Source: Rhabditoides inermis (Eukaryota > Nematoda > Chromadorea > Rhabditida > Rhabditidae). Taken from it: 64,000 nucleotides of DNA. The notes under the pieces are model-generated. The model saw only the letters and a list, made by a program, of their open reading frames with translations. It did not search any database and was not told the DNA's origin. Shown piece after piece: positions 1 to 11,060 of the stretch. Numbering within the stretch: the stretch's first letter is position 1; each line of letters begins with the position of its first letter. The DNA lies in the NCBI GenBank assembly GCA_963966185.1, contig CAWZYM010000364.1, forward strand, positions 36,001 through 100,000. Reading direction: 5' to 3'. The position numbers and the translations under genes were made by a program.

Positions 1-525
1 AAATTTAAAGTGGTACGTTCCTTTAATAGTCTTTCATGTGACAGTCGTAGTAAATGTACGGTATTAAGAGTGATGTATTCCCATTTAGAGTGAAATGTAC
101 CGAATACATTACTACAAGGTCAACAAGTAAACAACAAGTAAACACGGGAATTTTTGAATTGAGGGGTGAGATTCATAGAGATGTTCGAAGAGTGTAAGCA
201 TTTGTTGTATTGCCATTTCAAGAATAAGTAGCAGAGGGTATGTAAAAAAATTCCAAAGCATTACTCGATCATTGCTCGCATCCATCTATCCAGGAGGAAG
301 AGCGCTATAGACGCGACCATGAACAGTTAGTATCTCGTTCTCGTATAAGTTCAAACTCAATATTGATTTGAGAACTAGTGTTTTATCGATTTACAGTGAG
401 TTTGCAATGAATTAATATATTAAACATCAAACAATGGTGTTCATAGAAGACGTGTAAAACATTTTAGTTTCCAAAGCGCGGGACTCGAACAAAGCATAGC
501 GGGATCAAATCAGACACTAAACAAT

Positions 526-1510
526 GGGGGCATGTTAGCTAGTGCGCCGCCGCCGCCGCCACCGCCGCCGCCGTCGTCGTCGGCGGCGGCGCCGTCATAT
601 TGATTTTTCTCGTCAGTAGTATTTAGCGTCAAAAGTCAAAATATAATTTTCGATTATACACTATTGAAGGTAATGCATGTAAATAAATCACTTACCACAC
701 TAGACTGTTAGTGTTAGAAACATCGCTGTTAGAAGTGTTGCTTTTTTTTCGCATGCTGTTTGTAGAGTGTTAAAAATGTCGCTGTATTTCTGACACCAGT
801 GTTAGAAGTGTCGCATACTTGAGAAAAGATAGATATGAATCACGCAAAAAGCGACGTTTCTAACAGTTTTGAAATCGACACTTCTGACAATTGGCTAGGA
901 CGAACAATTGTCAAATAATTTGATCGGAACAAGAGGTATACGGTAGAACATACTTTCCAATGTAAACCTTGATTATGAAGTTGTCTGTCTACATCATAAA
1001 TGATGTTGTTAAGCAGTTAATGTCAATCGAATAACCACATTCACTTCTTCTTCCTAGTCCTCCTCACGGCCCGGCGCTCGTTCACTGATTTGAGTGAATC
1101 TAAACGCACGCACACGCAACGCATCTCACATGTTAAAGAAAATTAAGCTCATCATTGTCGATTTCTGAGAGACTGCGAATGTGGTCCACATGTCCTAGTG
1201 GCTAGCGAGCGCGGCCAGTGATGTGTTTATCGCAGGTTCGATTGCTTTCGCTGCCACAAGTTTTGCTAAATTGCTTGAGCCAACCGCGACGCGGAACTGA
1301 TGCGTTGCGTGCGTCTGGGCTCACTGGTCAGTGTACAAATGAGTGACACTACGGCCGGGCCGTGTCCTCGTGGTCGTCCAGCGTCGTCATCGTTTGGGAA
1401 TATTGACCATGCATTACCTTTGATAGTGTGCATTCCAAAATTGTATTTTGACGCTAAATACTACTGACACGAGAAAAAAATATATGACGACGCCGATGAC
1501 GACGACGACG

Positions 1511-1550
<40 letters not shown>

Positions 1551-1568
1551 ACTAGCTAACATGCCCCC
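526..1568. mobile_element. 1.04-kb DNA element with long CGG-rich terminal inverted repeats
   Basis: The left end (526-650) and right end (1430-1568) are inverted copies of each other. Both start GGGGGCATGTTAGCTAGTGC at the outside, run through a CGG/CGT trinucleotide tract, and continue into a shared block ending in TAGTATTTAGCGTCAAAA. The element is flanked by the 3-bp direct repeat AAT (523-525 and 1569-1571). No transposase frame lies inside, so it is non-autonomous. Three-base target duplications with G-rich ends recall PIF/Harbinger elements, but those prefer TWA targets, so the superfamily is uncertain. Confidence 0.75.
1185..1265 (+). repeat. tRNA-derived SINE-like segment inside the inverted-repeat element
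   Basis: The stretch carries an A-box-like CCTAGTGGCTAGC and, about 40 bases on, a B-box-like GGTTCGATTGC, spaced as in a tRNA promoter. No clean cloverleaf closes around it, so a tRNA-derived repeat is more likely than a working tRNA. Confidence 0.3.
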
Positions 1569-1645
1569 AATGCGTAGTTCACAGGGCTCGAGAAGTGACC
1601 TTGAAAGGGAAATGACAAGTAATGTACAATGTAGTACGCACAGTT

Positions 1646-3312
1646 TCATTTCCACGCGTAGCACAGTCTGACGGATGAGAGCGGAGCCGGAGGTATGGCA
1701 TTGCGAAGTTCGATGTTGTAGAAGCTCGGATCTAGAACACTATAGTTAGAAGTTATCATAGTGCAACGTGTAACGTATCGTACTTTCATCCGATCCGCAA
1801 CTCGATAAAGCGGTATCGTCGCCGCGCACGCTCCCTTGGCTTGGGAACAGTACCCGAGTGGAAACGTCAGAGAGATATCTTCAACCACAGCACCTAGCGT
1901 CGTATTTTTTTGAACCACCGTCTTTTCAGAGAGCTTGACAGTGAAGTAGTGCACTCCTGACATCACATCTCTTCTCATTATCGTTTCACAGAATCAAAAT
2001 GTTCACGCACGTCTCGTGTCGGCTTCTGTGACATATGCGTATTTTGGTTGCACGACTAGATAGAGCTCCGTCAAACGTCCGCCGCACTCGGAGTTGAATG
2101 TGGCGAAGAAGGCTTCTGGGAGGTCCGGTCGGACCAATCGACCCACGGATCCTGGTCGAATACTGTACTCTCTTATATTAGAACAAGTCATACGTTTATA
2201 GTCGTGCGTCTTCTGTAGTCTCCGCAAATATACTGGATTTGTATGGGCTGCGGATGTGTATCGACTGGTGTTCTTATCTATATACTTGTAAACCTGAAGT
2301 TCGCGAGTCCACTGAAATACAGTTATCGTCACTTTTCCGCCTTCTGTGTAGTGTTCGGTAGGCTATCATTTAAAGGAACATACCACTCTAAATATTGTAC
2401 ATAAACTACGATTAGCACTTGGAAGGTTGCGAAATGTTTGCATCCTGTGGATATAGTGTACTGAGGGGACAATTTCTGCAGATGGAGTAAACTTCAGGGG
2501 TCGTAAATCACACTCCATCCGCACAAATTGTCCCCTCAGTACAATAAGTGCATAGTTTTGCAACGCGCTTTATGCATTATCTGTTCATTTTAATATATGT
2601 TTTTAATAAATGCGCATGAAAAGTATTGTATTTTCATTTTCTTGCAAGCGGTAGTCTTTGTTAATACACAAAACTTGTGGTAAACTCCTTTGACAAGATA
2701 CGACGAGATTACCATACCGTTTTCTTGTTCGGCGCGAGATCAGTGGGTTCATTGAGTTGATCGGAACCTCTATCGACGTAGAATATCTGGAGGAAGTTCA
2801 TTCCTTCGCGGTTTTCTCTGTCGCACACGGATGAATACACATGTGCGTAGTTGAAGTGATCGCCAATGTAACACGCCTTGCGATTACTTCTGTTGTCGTA
2901 CAAATCTGCCTGCAAATCACAATGAAATCTTTCGCACACATGAAGTTCCCGCCATTTCTCCAGTTCGAAAAATCCCCTCACCATTCGCGCGCCATGGTTG
3001 TGTATGCACCGGTCGCGCGCAAGAACCGCTATTTGGAATGCACTAAAGAGATCGATGACCGATGCTTTTATCATGAGACATGATTAATTTTTCATAAAAC
3101 ATGTGCAACAGCCTAACCAACGTGCTTGCGCGCAAACTGTGCTCCTGGAGAATTGGAGAGGACTTTAGCTTAGAAAAACTTTAACTTACCCTGAATAAGA
3201 ACGTTTCGTTGTCGCAGGTGGCATCATGCGAGAATAGCATATTTTCGAGTGTTGTGCCGGCATTCAGTATAGATAGAGAAACATAGCAGGCCAAATGTAG
3301 ATGCCAAACCAT
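1646..3312 (-). CDS. predicted secreted Cys-containing protein, multi-exon, family unknown
   Basis: Four coding exons can be laid out on the minus strand: 3312-3190, 3042-2718, 2311-2011 and 1956-1646 (with stop). The first begins MVWHLHLACYVSLSI, a good signal peptide, and ends at a GTAAGT donor. The second ends at a GTATGG donor in phase 0 and joins the third, which starts after TTTCAG, also in phase 0. The third ends in phase 1 at GTGCGT and joins the fourth in matching phase. The join between exons 1 and 2 does not keep phase with the acceptors I can see, so that border is uncertain or an exon is missing. The mature part carries several Cys (DRCIHN, HVCERFHC, KACYIG, SVCDREN) and YCSQAKGACAATIPL near the end, fitting an extracellular disulphide-bonded protein. 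I do not recognise the family. A decayed paralogous exon lies near 20.9 kb. Confidence 0.55.
2458..2542. repeat. 31-bp inverted repeat with 23-base loop
   Basis: Arms 2458-2488 and 2512-2542 begin GTACTGAGGGGACAATTT and match at 29 of 31 positions as inverted copies. The hairpin lies just upstream (minus strand) of the third exon of the secreted-protein gene, in its intron. It is probably a small foldback element. Confidence 0.7.
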
Positions 3313-4436
3313 GTTAGTTGTCTGCCGAATTTGTAGCCTCGCCCAGATATGTGATGTATCTTTAACCAACTCAGACAAAATAATAGGCAATGGTATCATA
3401 GTGATGAAACCACATTACTAAACTAATTTGGAAAACTTGGAAGGAGAGATTCCAAGTTTTTCTAGGAGCTGCGCCGTCACACAAAGCTTCAGAAAGCTTC
3501 GAATATAATAATGATAATAATATATTTATTCTAAGAAACACAAATGCAATGACAAAACTAGAGAAACAACAAAAAGTCATGATGAACGAGTGTCCAACAT
3601 CAATCAGTTTCCTTCCTAAAGCGAATACTGCGGAAGCCACCTCCAGACACCTTGACGTGTTTGGCAGAAGTGTACATACTTCCTCCAAAGGCACTCTCGC
3701 GACGACAACTGAAATGAGTGAGGAGCCAAACGCTTCATCATTAGAATCACCCAATCAAGTCAAACCACCTTGGAGCTCTCATTAACATATTATTACAAAC
3801 GTGTGGAGTCTTGAAATCTTTTTTGAATGATACTGAAGAAATGATCAATTGCCACTCCAAAATAGTGAAGCTTCGATTATCGATCGATGATAGCAACGTT
3901 CTCATCTTCTTGTCGCCGTTGTCCTTCAACTCGTCTTCGCTATGTGGCGAGGTCAGACTCGATTATGTATCAAAAAGCCGCTTTATGATACAAAAAGACA
4001 CTTTCTGAGGATCTTTCTGAGGGTGGGGGCGCGTTCTGAGATCTTTCTGTGGGTCGTTTGCCAGCAAAAGTTGAGTCTGACCTCTACTTGAGAATCAACG
4101 CTTGCCGACTGGATCGTCTCACGTCTCGAGCGGCTTCGATTTGCGGACTAGTCGGCACTTCAAGAAACCCCATAACCAATGCCATAGCCACTTCCTCGGA
4201 TTTGAACCGACAACATGTCTGTCGAATGCCTCATATTATATCCTTACTGATCCTAAACATCCTACACGAATACTACGTTTCCACTACGAAAACGTACAGG
4301 CCGGCTTTTCAACCTCGACGACGGTCGCAAATCGAGCCGTTCTCTTGTAAACAAGTATTCTCGAAACATTTCTCAAAGGAACGATTCTCATTCTCAAAGG
4401 ATTCTTCTCACAGCATGACTCTTTGAACATACCGTT

Positions 4437-4790
4437 TTGAACATACCGTATACTGAACGAAATGCACAGCATAGACAAGTGGGACCTAGGAGCTATGTGC
4501 ATGCTACCAAACGTTTTATTCAACATAGCTACAAAGCTCCTAGGTCCCACCTCGTCCGATTCTTACGCGGATCATGTGATAATTGTTTTTGCCGTTAGTT
4601 TCTCTACTCCACTGATCCTCTCGCATCACTACGTGACGTAGTGGTAACGCTCTTGCTTAGCAAGCAGCGATCCGCTGGTTCGGTCTTGGATACCCACGCA
4701 AAATTTTGTCTAATTGAAAACATCTTCCAAAGGGTTCCGATCGTTGTCTAAGCACCCTAACGTCTCTCGTAAAAAGAGTGGAAATCATTT
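4437..4790 (+). repeat. SINE with tRNA-Ala-like head
   Basis: A tRNA-like head (TGACGTAGTGGTAACGCTC, then GCTTAGCAAGC resembling an Ala anticodon arm, then CTGGTTCGGTC) is followed by a tail starting CACGCAAAATTTTGTC and ending near GTCTCTCGTAAAAAGAGTG. The same head and tail recur at about 23888-24075 and 55697-55885, where the anticodon-like triplet is TGC. The shared part extends left to the TATACTGAACGAAATGCACA block. A 16-bp perfect hairpin interrupts this copy at 4479-4550. Confidence 0.6.
4479..4550. repeat. hairpin-forming inverted repeat
   Basis: GTGGGACCTAGGAGCT at 4479-4494 is exactly complementary to AGCTCCTAGGTCCCAC at 4535-4550. A second inner pair, AGCTATGT and ACATAGCT, extends the stem. 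Confidence 0.7.
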
Positions 4791-4978
4791 GGTCAATTCA
4801 TTCCATCCAACTATTCACTAACATCCACCAACATCCAGACCAAACCAACTATCATCAATTCAAACAAGAAAACATGATACCAAACGTTTTATTCAATGAT
4901 GCTCAAAAACGTACAAGACAGAAGACTAATGGACACTTGATACGAATTTGAGCGAGGCGGGGCTAGATGGGGCGGAGT

Positions 4979-5533
4979 CTAGAGGAGAGCAGCCACAGTC
5001 ATGGTCAGGGCAGCCAGAGTGGCAGTGGCGGAAGAATGGGACTCGGCCGAAGTCTTTCCAGAGCGCGGAGGCGCGGGTTCGTTCTTGGGGGAATCCGCAG
5101 CAGCGGGTGCGTCAGTGGCAGTACCCGTAGCAGCGGGATCGACGGGATGGATGCAGGAGTTTTCGGTTCGGCATGAAAGGTGCCGAGAGAGTTGCGAATG
5201 TTCTTGAAGTGGTACTTCTCGCCGACCTCCACTCCCTTGACGATTTGAGCAGCAGCATTCAAATTGGCGGCGTCAATGGTGACCGTGCCATTGTTTTGAG
5301 CGAGGACACGAGAGAGCATCGCAAGGTTACCGAGTGAGTTTAAAAGCTCCACATTGTCGAACACATCGTCCAAGCAGCACTCGATGATAACAGTGCCCTT
5401 CAGAATCATGCACGTGCCCGTGTCAACCTGAATCGCTGGGGTGAGAGAGGGGAAGAGAAAGACAGGAAAGAAGATGGACATCGAGAAAGAGAGTGATAGA
5501 TGGAGAGAAGAAGAGGAAAGAGAGTGTGTGTGA

Positions 5534-5581
<48 letters not shown>

Positions 5582-5671
5582 AGAGAGAGAGGAGATACTG
5601 CACTCACCCCACAGGCCGCCACACACGCGCCTTCCTTCTTCGCAAGCTTCTTGTCCTCTGCGGTAGTCGCC
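4979..5671 (-). pseudogene. extracellular GPI-signal-like protein gene, last two exons, frameshifted
   Basis: Minus-strand exon about 5671-5608 ends in phase 0 at GTGAGT. A (GA/CT)n-rich intron follows, and the next exon starts at 5427 after GATTCAG. The joined frame reads GACVAACG/VDTGTCMILKGT and continues through ECCLDDVFDNVELLNSLG and NNGTVTIDAANLNAAAQIV to about base 5180, with paired Cys as in a secreted domain. After NSLGTFHAE the same frame turns into a Pro/Leu/Arg-rich sequence. Shifting by one base gives a far more protein-like tail: Ala/Ser/Pro linker (PKNEPAPPRSGKTSAESHSS), then the hydrophobic end ATLAALTMTVAALL and a stop at 4979-4981. That is the layout of a GPI-anchor signal. 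I infer a single-base indel near 5180 (mutation or assembly error). Exons 5' of 5671 were not found and I do not recognise the domain. Confidence 0.5.
5540..5590. repeat. (GA)n microsatellite at the 5' end of an intron
   Basis: An almost pure GA run sits about 15 bases inside the minus-strand intron, after the donor at 5607-5602. The same position of GA/CT runs just after a donor recurs across the window. Confidence 0.9.
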
Positions 5672-5739
5672 TTGATTTGGCAGATGGGGGTGGGGATGCG
5701 AATGTATGGAAATGAGAAGGGGGGGGGGGTTGTTCAAAG

Positions 5740-7400
5740 TTGTTCATGCGTTTGCTAATCTTTTCGGTTGCTATCGGAGTAGAATGTTTCCGACGAAGGA
5801 CTCTTTATACTTTATAAGTGGTGCTTTCGAATTGCTATTGGATCGAAACAATAATGATTCTGTTCGCATTCTCCACGTCAGAAGACACGTTCATTGCGAA
5901 AGATGGGCACTTTGCTGATTTTCGTTTTCTCACATGGAGTGTCGATAAGAAAGCCGATGGCGACCAAACTGTGCAAGTTAGCTTACTAATCAAAAAACGA
6001 CATCGTGTAAAGAAAATCATATCAAGTAATGATTGATATCTATCCGAGCATAGAATCTATCGTAATCCCGTCGAAAGTTTACAATATTGGGAAAGAGTAG
6101 CAGTCTACAAACAAGGGGCCTGTCGCGGTCCTAATCCGGTGGGGTAACCTTCACCACTTTTAGCAGTAGAATGTGAAAAAAATGTTCAAAATAAAGTAAG
6201 TTCTCATATAAAAGTTATTTTGTAGTCGCCTCAAAGTTTATTAAACTTGCTCATGATTACACTCGTTCAAGAAAAAAATGTGCAGAAACGTGCACAAACG
6301 TGCACTATGGCTAATGATTTCTCCAACTTCTCGGCATTTCCGTCAGATGGTACAATTGACAAAACTGCAACATTTTTGTTCTAATTTCACATTCCGGTGC
6401 TAACTCAACTTTTGAAACCAGAGGGTACACTACCTTTGAAGGAACACACCTCTCTAAATTTAGAAGATGGAAAAACTACGACTATCACATAAAGATATTC
6501 AAATACAACAACTTTTTATTAATGAAAACGCGACGTGAAGAAAACGAGCAGCGAAGTTTTAATTTTGTATAGAGAAATACCTAATCGGTAAACAGTGTAT
6601 GACCATAACTACCGATGGAGTATTTCTCACTACGACATGAAAATTGTTCAAGTTTTACTCGTTTTATTTATGTTTTGCTAGTGATTTCCTTTTAAAAGTT
6701 AAATATTCTTTCACGTGGCATTATTGGTTTTCGCGCAAAATTAAGAATCGCGTGTTCTGTTACGACGACCGCTCTATCCACTAGGCCGTCGCCACTGTTT
6801 CTCAGAAAGCGCGAATAGAGGGACGAGGAGCGAGAACAATCCACATAATTTAGCTCCAAAATTTGAAACGCAACTATCTCAAAACGTTGCGCCTGTTTTT
6901 CTCTCTCTCTGTTTGGCTGGGTATATGAGCGTAGGAGACAAGTTGCAGTAGAGTGACCACACCGATGCTCAGAGTGGCGTGGCTACCTCATAATGGAGTG
7001 ATGCCGATAATTGAAGATTAGGAAGACGTGCAGCACTTTGCAGTACTTAATGCAGTGAGCATAATAGGTTGCTGTGTACGATTTCAGATTATTTTTCGAG
7101 AGTTAATTCAATATAATGTGTCAAGTTCGTTTTGAAAGTTTTGAAATTGTCTTTGCAAACCTTGATATGTACATGAACTATTTCAAAAAGTGCAAACCCA
7201 CTACTTATTTTTGTTGCAAATTAGAATGTTGTACCGAGCTCTGGAACCCTATTGATGTTGCATCAGTCAACCTTATTGAAAACGTTCAGCGCTAATATAC
7301 TCGCCGTGTGTGACAGCGTGTCGGTCGCAGTTTATCATATCCCAGTTTTCTTGATCTACAAACTCTCGAATCTCGGCGTTTTGAATGATAACGAACGACA
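5740..7400. other. no gene recognised; AT-rich interval
   Basis: I find no exon with supporting splice sites here. Near 6750-6800 the minus strand has a tRNA A-box-like stretch (GGCCTAGTGGATAGAGC), probably a SINE remnant. At 6432-6480 a block like the one at 2360-2400 (GGAACAYACCWCTCTAAAT) suggests a further old repeat. Confidence 0.5.
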
Positions 7401-7512
7401 TTACTTATAAACACAAGGTCGTCCACACACATACACCCCGGGAACGTAGTTTTAGAGAACGAGAAGTGTAAAAACTTCAGATGGGAGACATTCATGCGAG
7501 GAAGCAAGATTT
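7401..7512 (-). pseudogene. truncated F-box-associated domain exon
   Basis: After the acceptor ATTTCCAG the frame reads ILLPRMNVSHLKFLHFSF and ends at MCVDD, paralogous to exon 4 of the neighbouring F-box gene (LPRMNVSDLKDFRVYS ... FVDD). Homology stops at about 7413, exactly where the duplication shared with 27.2 kb stops, so the exon is cut off by the duplication border. Confidence 0.6.
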
Positions 7513-9640
7513 CTGGAAATGCAGAGTTTCATACAACACAATAAATTTCTCTAATTTCTCTATACCCAAATCTACATGGGATGGTGTGTGGAATGGGAAA
7601 ATAGAGGACACATATCAACCGCGAATAAAAACAACAGAACCGTACAACAAAGAAGGAAGCATGAATAATAGTATTCTCGGATCTCAAATAATTTCTTATT
7701 CCGTTAATTCGTGCTCGCAAAGCAGAAAGAATCTAAAAGCAGTCTTTGAAATATATGAAATAATGCAACAATTCTGATAAAACTCACAATTCTCGATTTT
7801 GACCGCGATCGGCGGACCAGAACGATGCATCAACGTTTAAATAAAATTTCAATCCATTCAGACACTCGATCTCATACATGTTCTGTCCGGAGAACTTGGA
7901 AGATACTCCGGACAGAATTTCGTTGAGAGCCTAAACTATACTCATACACTATCTGTATTATTGCACGAGATAACTTTGACTGATATGATCTTACTTGTTG
8001 GGAATTGGGACTGCGATCATCCGAAAACGTAATGCCTATATTGACGGCGTCCGTATCGCATACTCGAGACTGGATGCGCTAAAATATGCCTAACAATGTC
8101 TACGTCGTGCATTTTTTTTCGATTACTCACCTTGACCAATCTATTGATTGCCTGTGTGGTGATTCGAGTTTGATTCGAGAGACAAAGGTGGTTCCCGCGG
8201 AAACTATCGAGCCATGCGTCGTCTACAAATATGCATCCTTGACCTTGACGCACATTACTGTACACCCGGAAGTCCTTCAGGTCGGAGACATTCATGCGTG
8301 GCAGCGCGATTTTCAGAACTGTAAAGCATATACACAATATATTATAATACTGTTTTTTTCTTACCATTTTCTTCCGATACAACGTATTGCAATAACAAAT
8401 TGGACGGAGTGTGGAATAAGAAAATAGAGGACAAGGTATCTGAAACGTCTTACCCGTAGTTTTTTTTTTAACGTAACCAACTAACCATTGACAGTCAAAT
8501 CACCATTGATGAGTTTGAAAGTGTCACAGGATTCGATAAAGGTGCGGATTGTTTGTATGTCGGAAGACGTGGCACTCATAAGCTATATGTTATGTACAAC
8601 TTGATGTATGTAGAACCAAAAAAAATCTACTCACAATTTCTAGTGTACTGGGTCGCGCGACGCAACAGACATTGTTGAGAAAAGCAGAAAGCGTAGCGAG
8701 GTCTGGAAACGGACGCCCGCCTTCCATCAACTTGCCTGTCATCTCATTGAATATAAAAAGTACCAGTTCCTGAAACGGCAATACCAATAATGAAACTAAT
8801 ACAATGTAACTTCATCCTGAACATCATCACGTATTTCGATTGTGAGAGGCAACATGTTGAGCTTATCTCCGTAGTTCTTGACAATATCTCTGTGCAGTCG
8901 ACTGATTTGGCGGAATGGTAGAAGATCAAAGGGAGAGAGGTGGGACGCTATAGCAACCCACAGTTCAGGAGGGAGGGAAGAAACACTCATTCTGAAACAG
9001 ATATCAAGCATGGGTGTAAGTGAGTGTCATGTAAAAAATGTAAAATCCAGTATCGAAACGTTGAAACGTATCAAATGATACACATCCATGGATACGATGA
9101 AGAATAGATGAAGGAAGAGTTGAGAGGAGGCATTGCTGTGTTGCAGGGCCCGCCACCACCACCACCATGTAGATGCTATGGGGGACGACGCGGCCGAGCA
9201 GTAGAAGTGGGAGGGTACACACGAATGAAGATAGGTACAAGTATCACAGAAAGACTACTGATGAAGAATAGATGAAGGATGACGCATATGATAGCTTATA
9301 TACACGTGATCAGCGAATTGTCAACAACATGTCAGACAGCGTGCATTTTTCAATCTATCACTGAGGGATAGTTGCGCAATCACTTGAGAGTGGCGTGTCT
9401 CTGTGTGTTTAGGAGAGCGGTAGGGCTTTCCTCCGCATTGCAAGTTAAAAACATATTCACGTGTGTGCGATTACAAACATTTCCTCTTCTTCTCAAGCAA
9501 AATGTCGAAATTTTTCGACGTGAAAACAATTGCGTGAGATTGATTGAGCTGTGCCGAAATCGTGGCAATTTTCCTGTGCGACATGATTAAAAAAACCATG
9601 AAAAAGTATTTGTACAATGATAACTTGCAGCAAGTGTTCA
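7413..9640. repeat. segmental duplication, copy A (partner 27195-30720)
   Basis: This block carries F-box copy A and about 650 bases upstream of it. It matches 27195-30720 nearly base for base through exons and introns. The partner is longer because it has about 530 extra bases after 28825 and six instead of one unit of a 164-bp repeat. Homology resumes from GATAGCTTATATACACGTGA and ends at about 9636. Confidence 0.85.
7788..8990 (-). CDS. F-box protein, copy A
   Basis: Six exons in consistent phase: 8990-8811, 8769-8635, 8582-8486, 8318-8131, 8078-7995 and 7930-7788. Exon 1 starts MSVSSLPPELWVAIASHLSP and continues FDLLPFRQISRLHRDIV, a clear F-box (substrate-receptor motif that binds Skp1 in SCF ubiquitin ligases). 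Later exons hold a C-terminal region with LPRMNVSDLKDFRVYS, FVDDAWLDSF, RITTQAINRLVK and ALNEILSGVSSKFSGQNMYE, presumably the substrate-binding domain; I did not match it to a named domain. Introns are short (about 40-170 bases). Exon 6 ends in phase 2 at GTGAGT and I could not place the next exon, so the gene is incomplete at its 3' end. Large, fast-changing F-box families are well known in nematodes. Copy B lies at 27592-28801 with the same structure. Confidence 0.75.
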
Positions 9641-9654
9641 ATTAGAATTATTGT

Positions 9655-11060
9655 TTATGAAATGCGTAATTATCTTTGGAGACAAAATCTGATATCACCC
9701 GCGCAGCATGGATTCCTGAACGGGAGAAGCTGTACAACAAATATGCTTGAATTTGTCGGGTATGTATCTTCTAAATTAGCTAAGAAATAAACGTTGATTG
9801 TATTTATCTAAGTACATAGACGCAAGCAAATCATTTGATACGGTATGTCATCGCCGACTTCTTATACTTTGTGAACGCTATGGTTTAAACCGAGATGTGG
9901 TGTGATGGCTAACATGCTATCTGAGTGATAGGTCGCAGTCCAAACGCCATTCACACTGGCTGCCAGTACTAAGCGGTGTGCCACAAGGGTCGGTTCGTGG
10001 ACCACTCTTATTCCTTTTATACATCAACGACCTTGACAGAAACGCGATCAAACACAGCGAGCATATAACTTATCTGACGATATGAAGCTATATATCAGTC
10101 ATGACACTCTAGTACACGAAACTTCCTTGCAAAGCGGCAGTTAAAACTGTCAGTCAGTAAATGCGAGGTTTTGAACCATGGCAAGAAAAATCCAAGGTTA
10201 AAATATAAATGTGATAATGTGACTTTGTCAAACGTGGAGGTAGTGCGCGACCTTGGTTTCTGGATGACCCCGACTCTTGACCCATCTAAACACCTTTCGG
10301 TGGTCATTCAGAAACCAAATGCTCGAATAAACACACTGAAACGTACGTTCACTAATAACAATGAACTGTTTTTGAACCTCTACAAAACTTCAATACGACC
10401 AACTTTAGAGTACGTGTCTGAAATTTTGTGTCACATGAGTAAAGATTGTATTGAAGGAACAGTGGCGCATTAGTTTCGACTTTGGATCATAACTTGACCC
10501 ATTGGAATGCAAACAAACAAAAAAATAACGATTCAAAGATGTTACCGCGTTACCATACCAACTACCACAAACCGTCCCGTTACCACACGAAAATAGGCGT
10601 TCAAATGTGTGTTTTGGCGGAAAGCCTCATTGTCGCGGGGCTGCTATTTGCAGATCGATATTGTGATCGCTTTCGCAAAAAAGTCAGTTCTCGGAAACGG
10701 CAGCGGTCTTTGCGCGTGATGACCCAGTGAGCTGCGTGGCGCAGTGGAAAAGAGTCTGGGTTTTCACTCTCGCGGCCACGGGTTCGATTCCTGTTTTCAA
10801 CTTTGCCTGAAACATACATGCACCTCGGTGCGTGGTGATTTCGTGCGAGTTTGAAAATTTCATTACCACACGGTTCTGATATACGCCACTGTTCCTTTAA
10901 TGATCTAGAGAAAATTCAGAGAGCATTTACCAAAGTAATATTGCCAAAAATGCCATACCTCGATCGTTTATATGAACTATCTCTCGAAACATTATGGTTC
11001 AGACGAGTCAAAACGGATCTGCGTATAGTACACCGTTACCTGTATGGTTATATCACGCAA
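9655..11060 (+). pseudogene. degraded non-LTR retrotransposon reverse transcriptase
   Basis: Broken frames show a CR1/Jockey-like reverse transcriptase: QHGFLNGRSCTTNMLEFVG at about 9709, then after stops SGVPQGSVRGPLLFLLYIND at about 9975 and a decayed catalytic block (usually FADD; here LTDDMKLY) near 10070. The thumb/C-terminal part follows with KRTFTNNNELFLNLYKTSI at about 10340 and, after a nested insertion, EKIQRAFTKVILPKM and LETLWFRRVKTDLRIVHRYL at 10910-11045. Several in-frame stops make it dead. No endonuclease domain is seen, consistent with 5' truncation. Confidence 0.85.
10455..10896. mobile_element. TTAA-target non-autonomous element nested in the LINE
   Basis: The ends are inverted copies (AGGAACAGTGGCG at left, CGCCACTGTTCCT at right) and are flanked by TTGA (10451-10454) and TTAA (10897-10900). 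Removing the element and one flank rejoins the LINE frame across the site without a shift, so the borders are exact. TTAA targets are the mark of piggyBac-type elements. Inside, at 10730-10800, is a tRNA-like stretch (GCGTGGCGCAGTGG ... GGGTTCGATTCC). A relative lies at 24673-25052. Confidence 0.8.
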
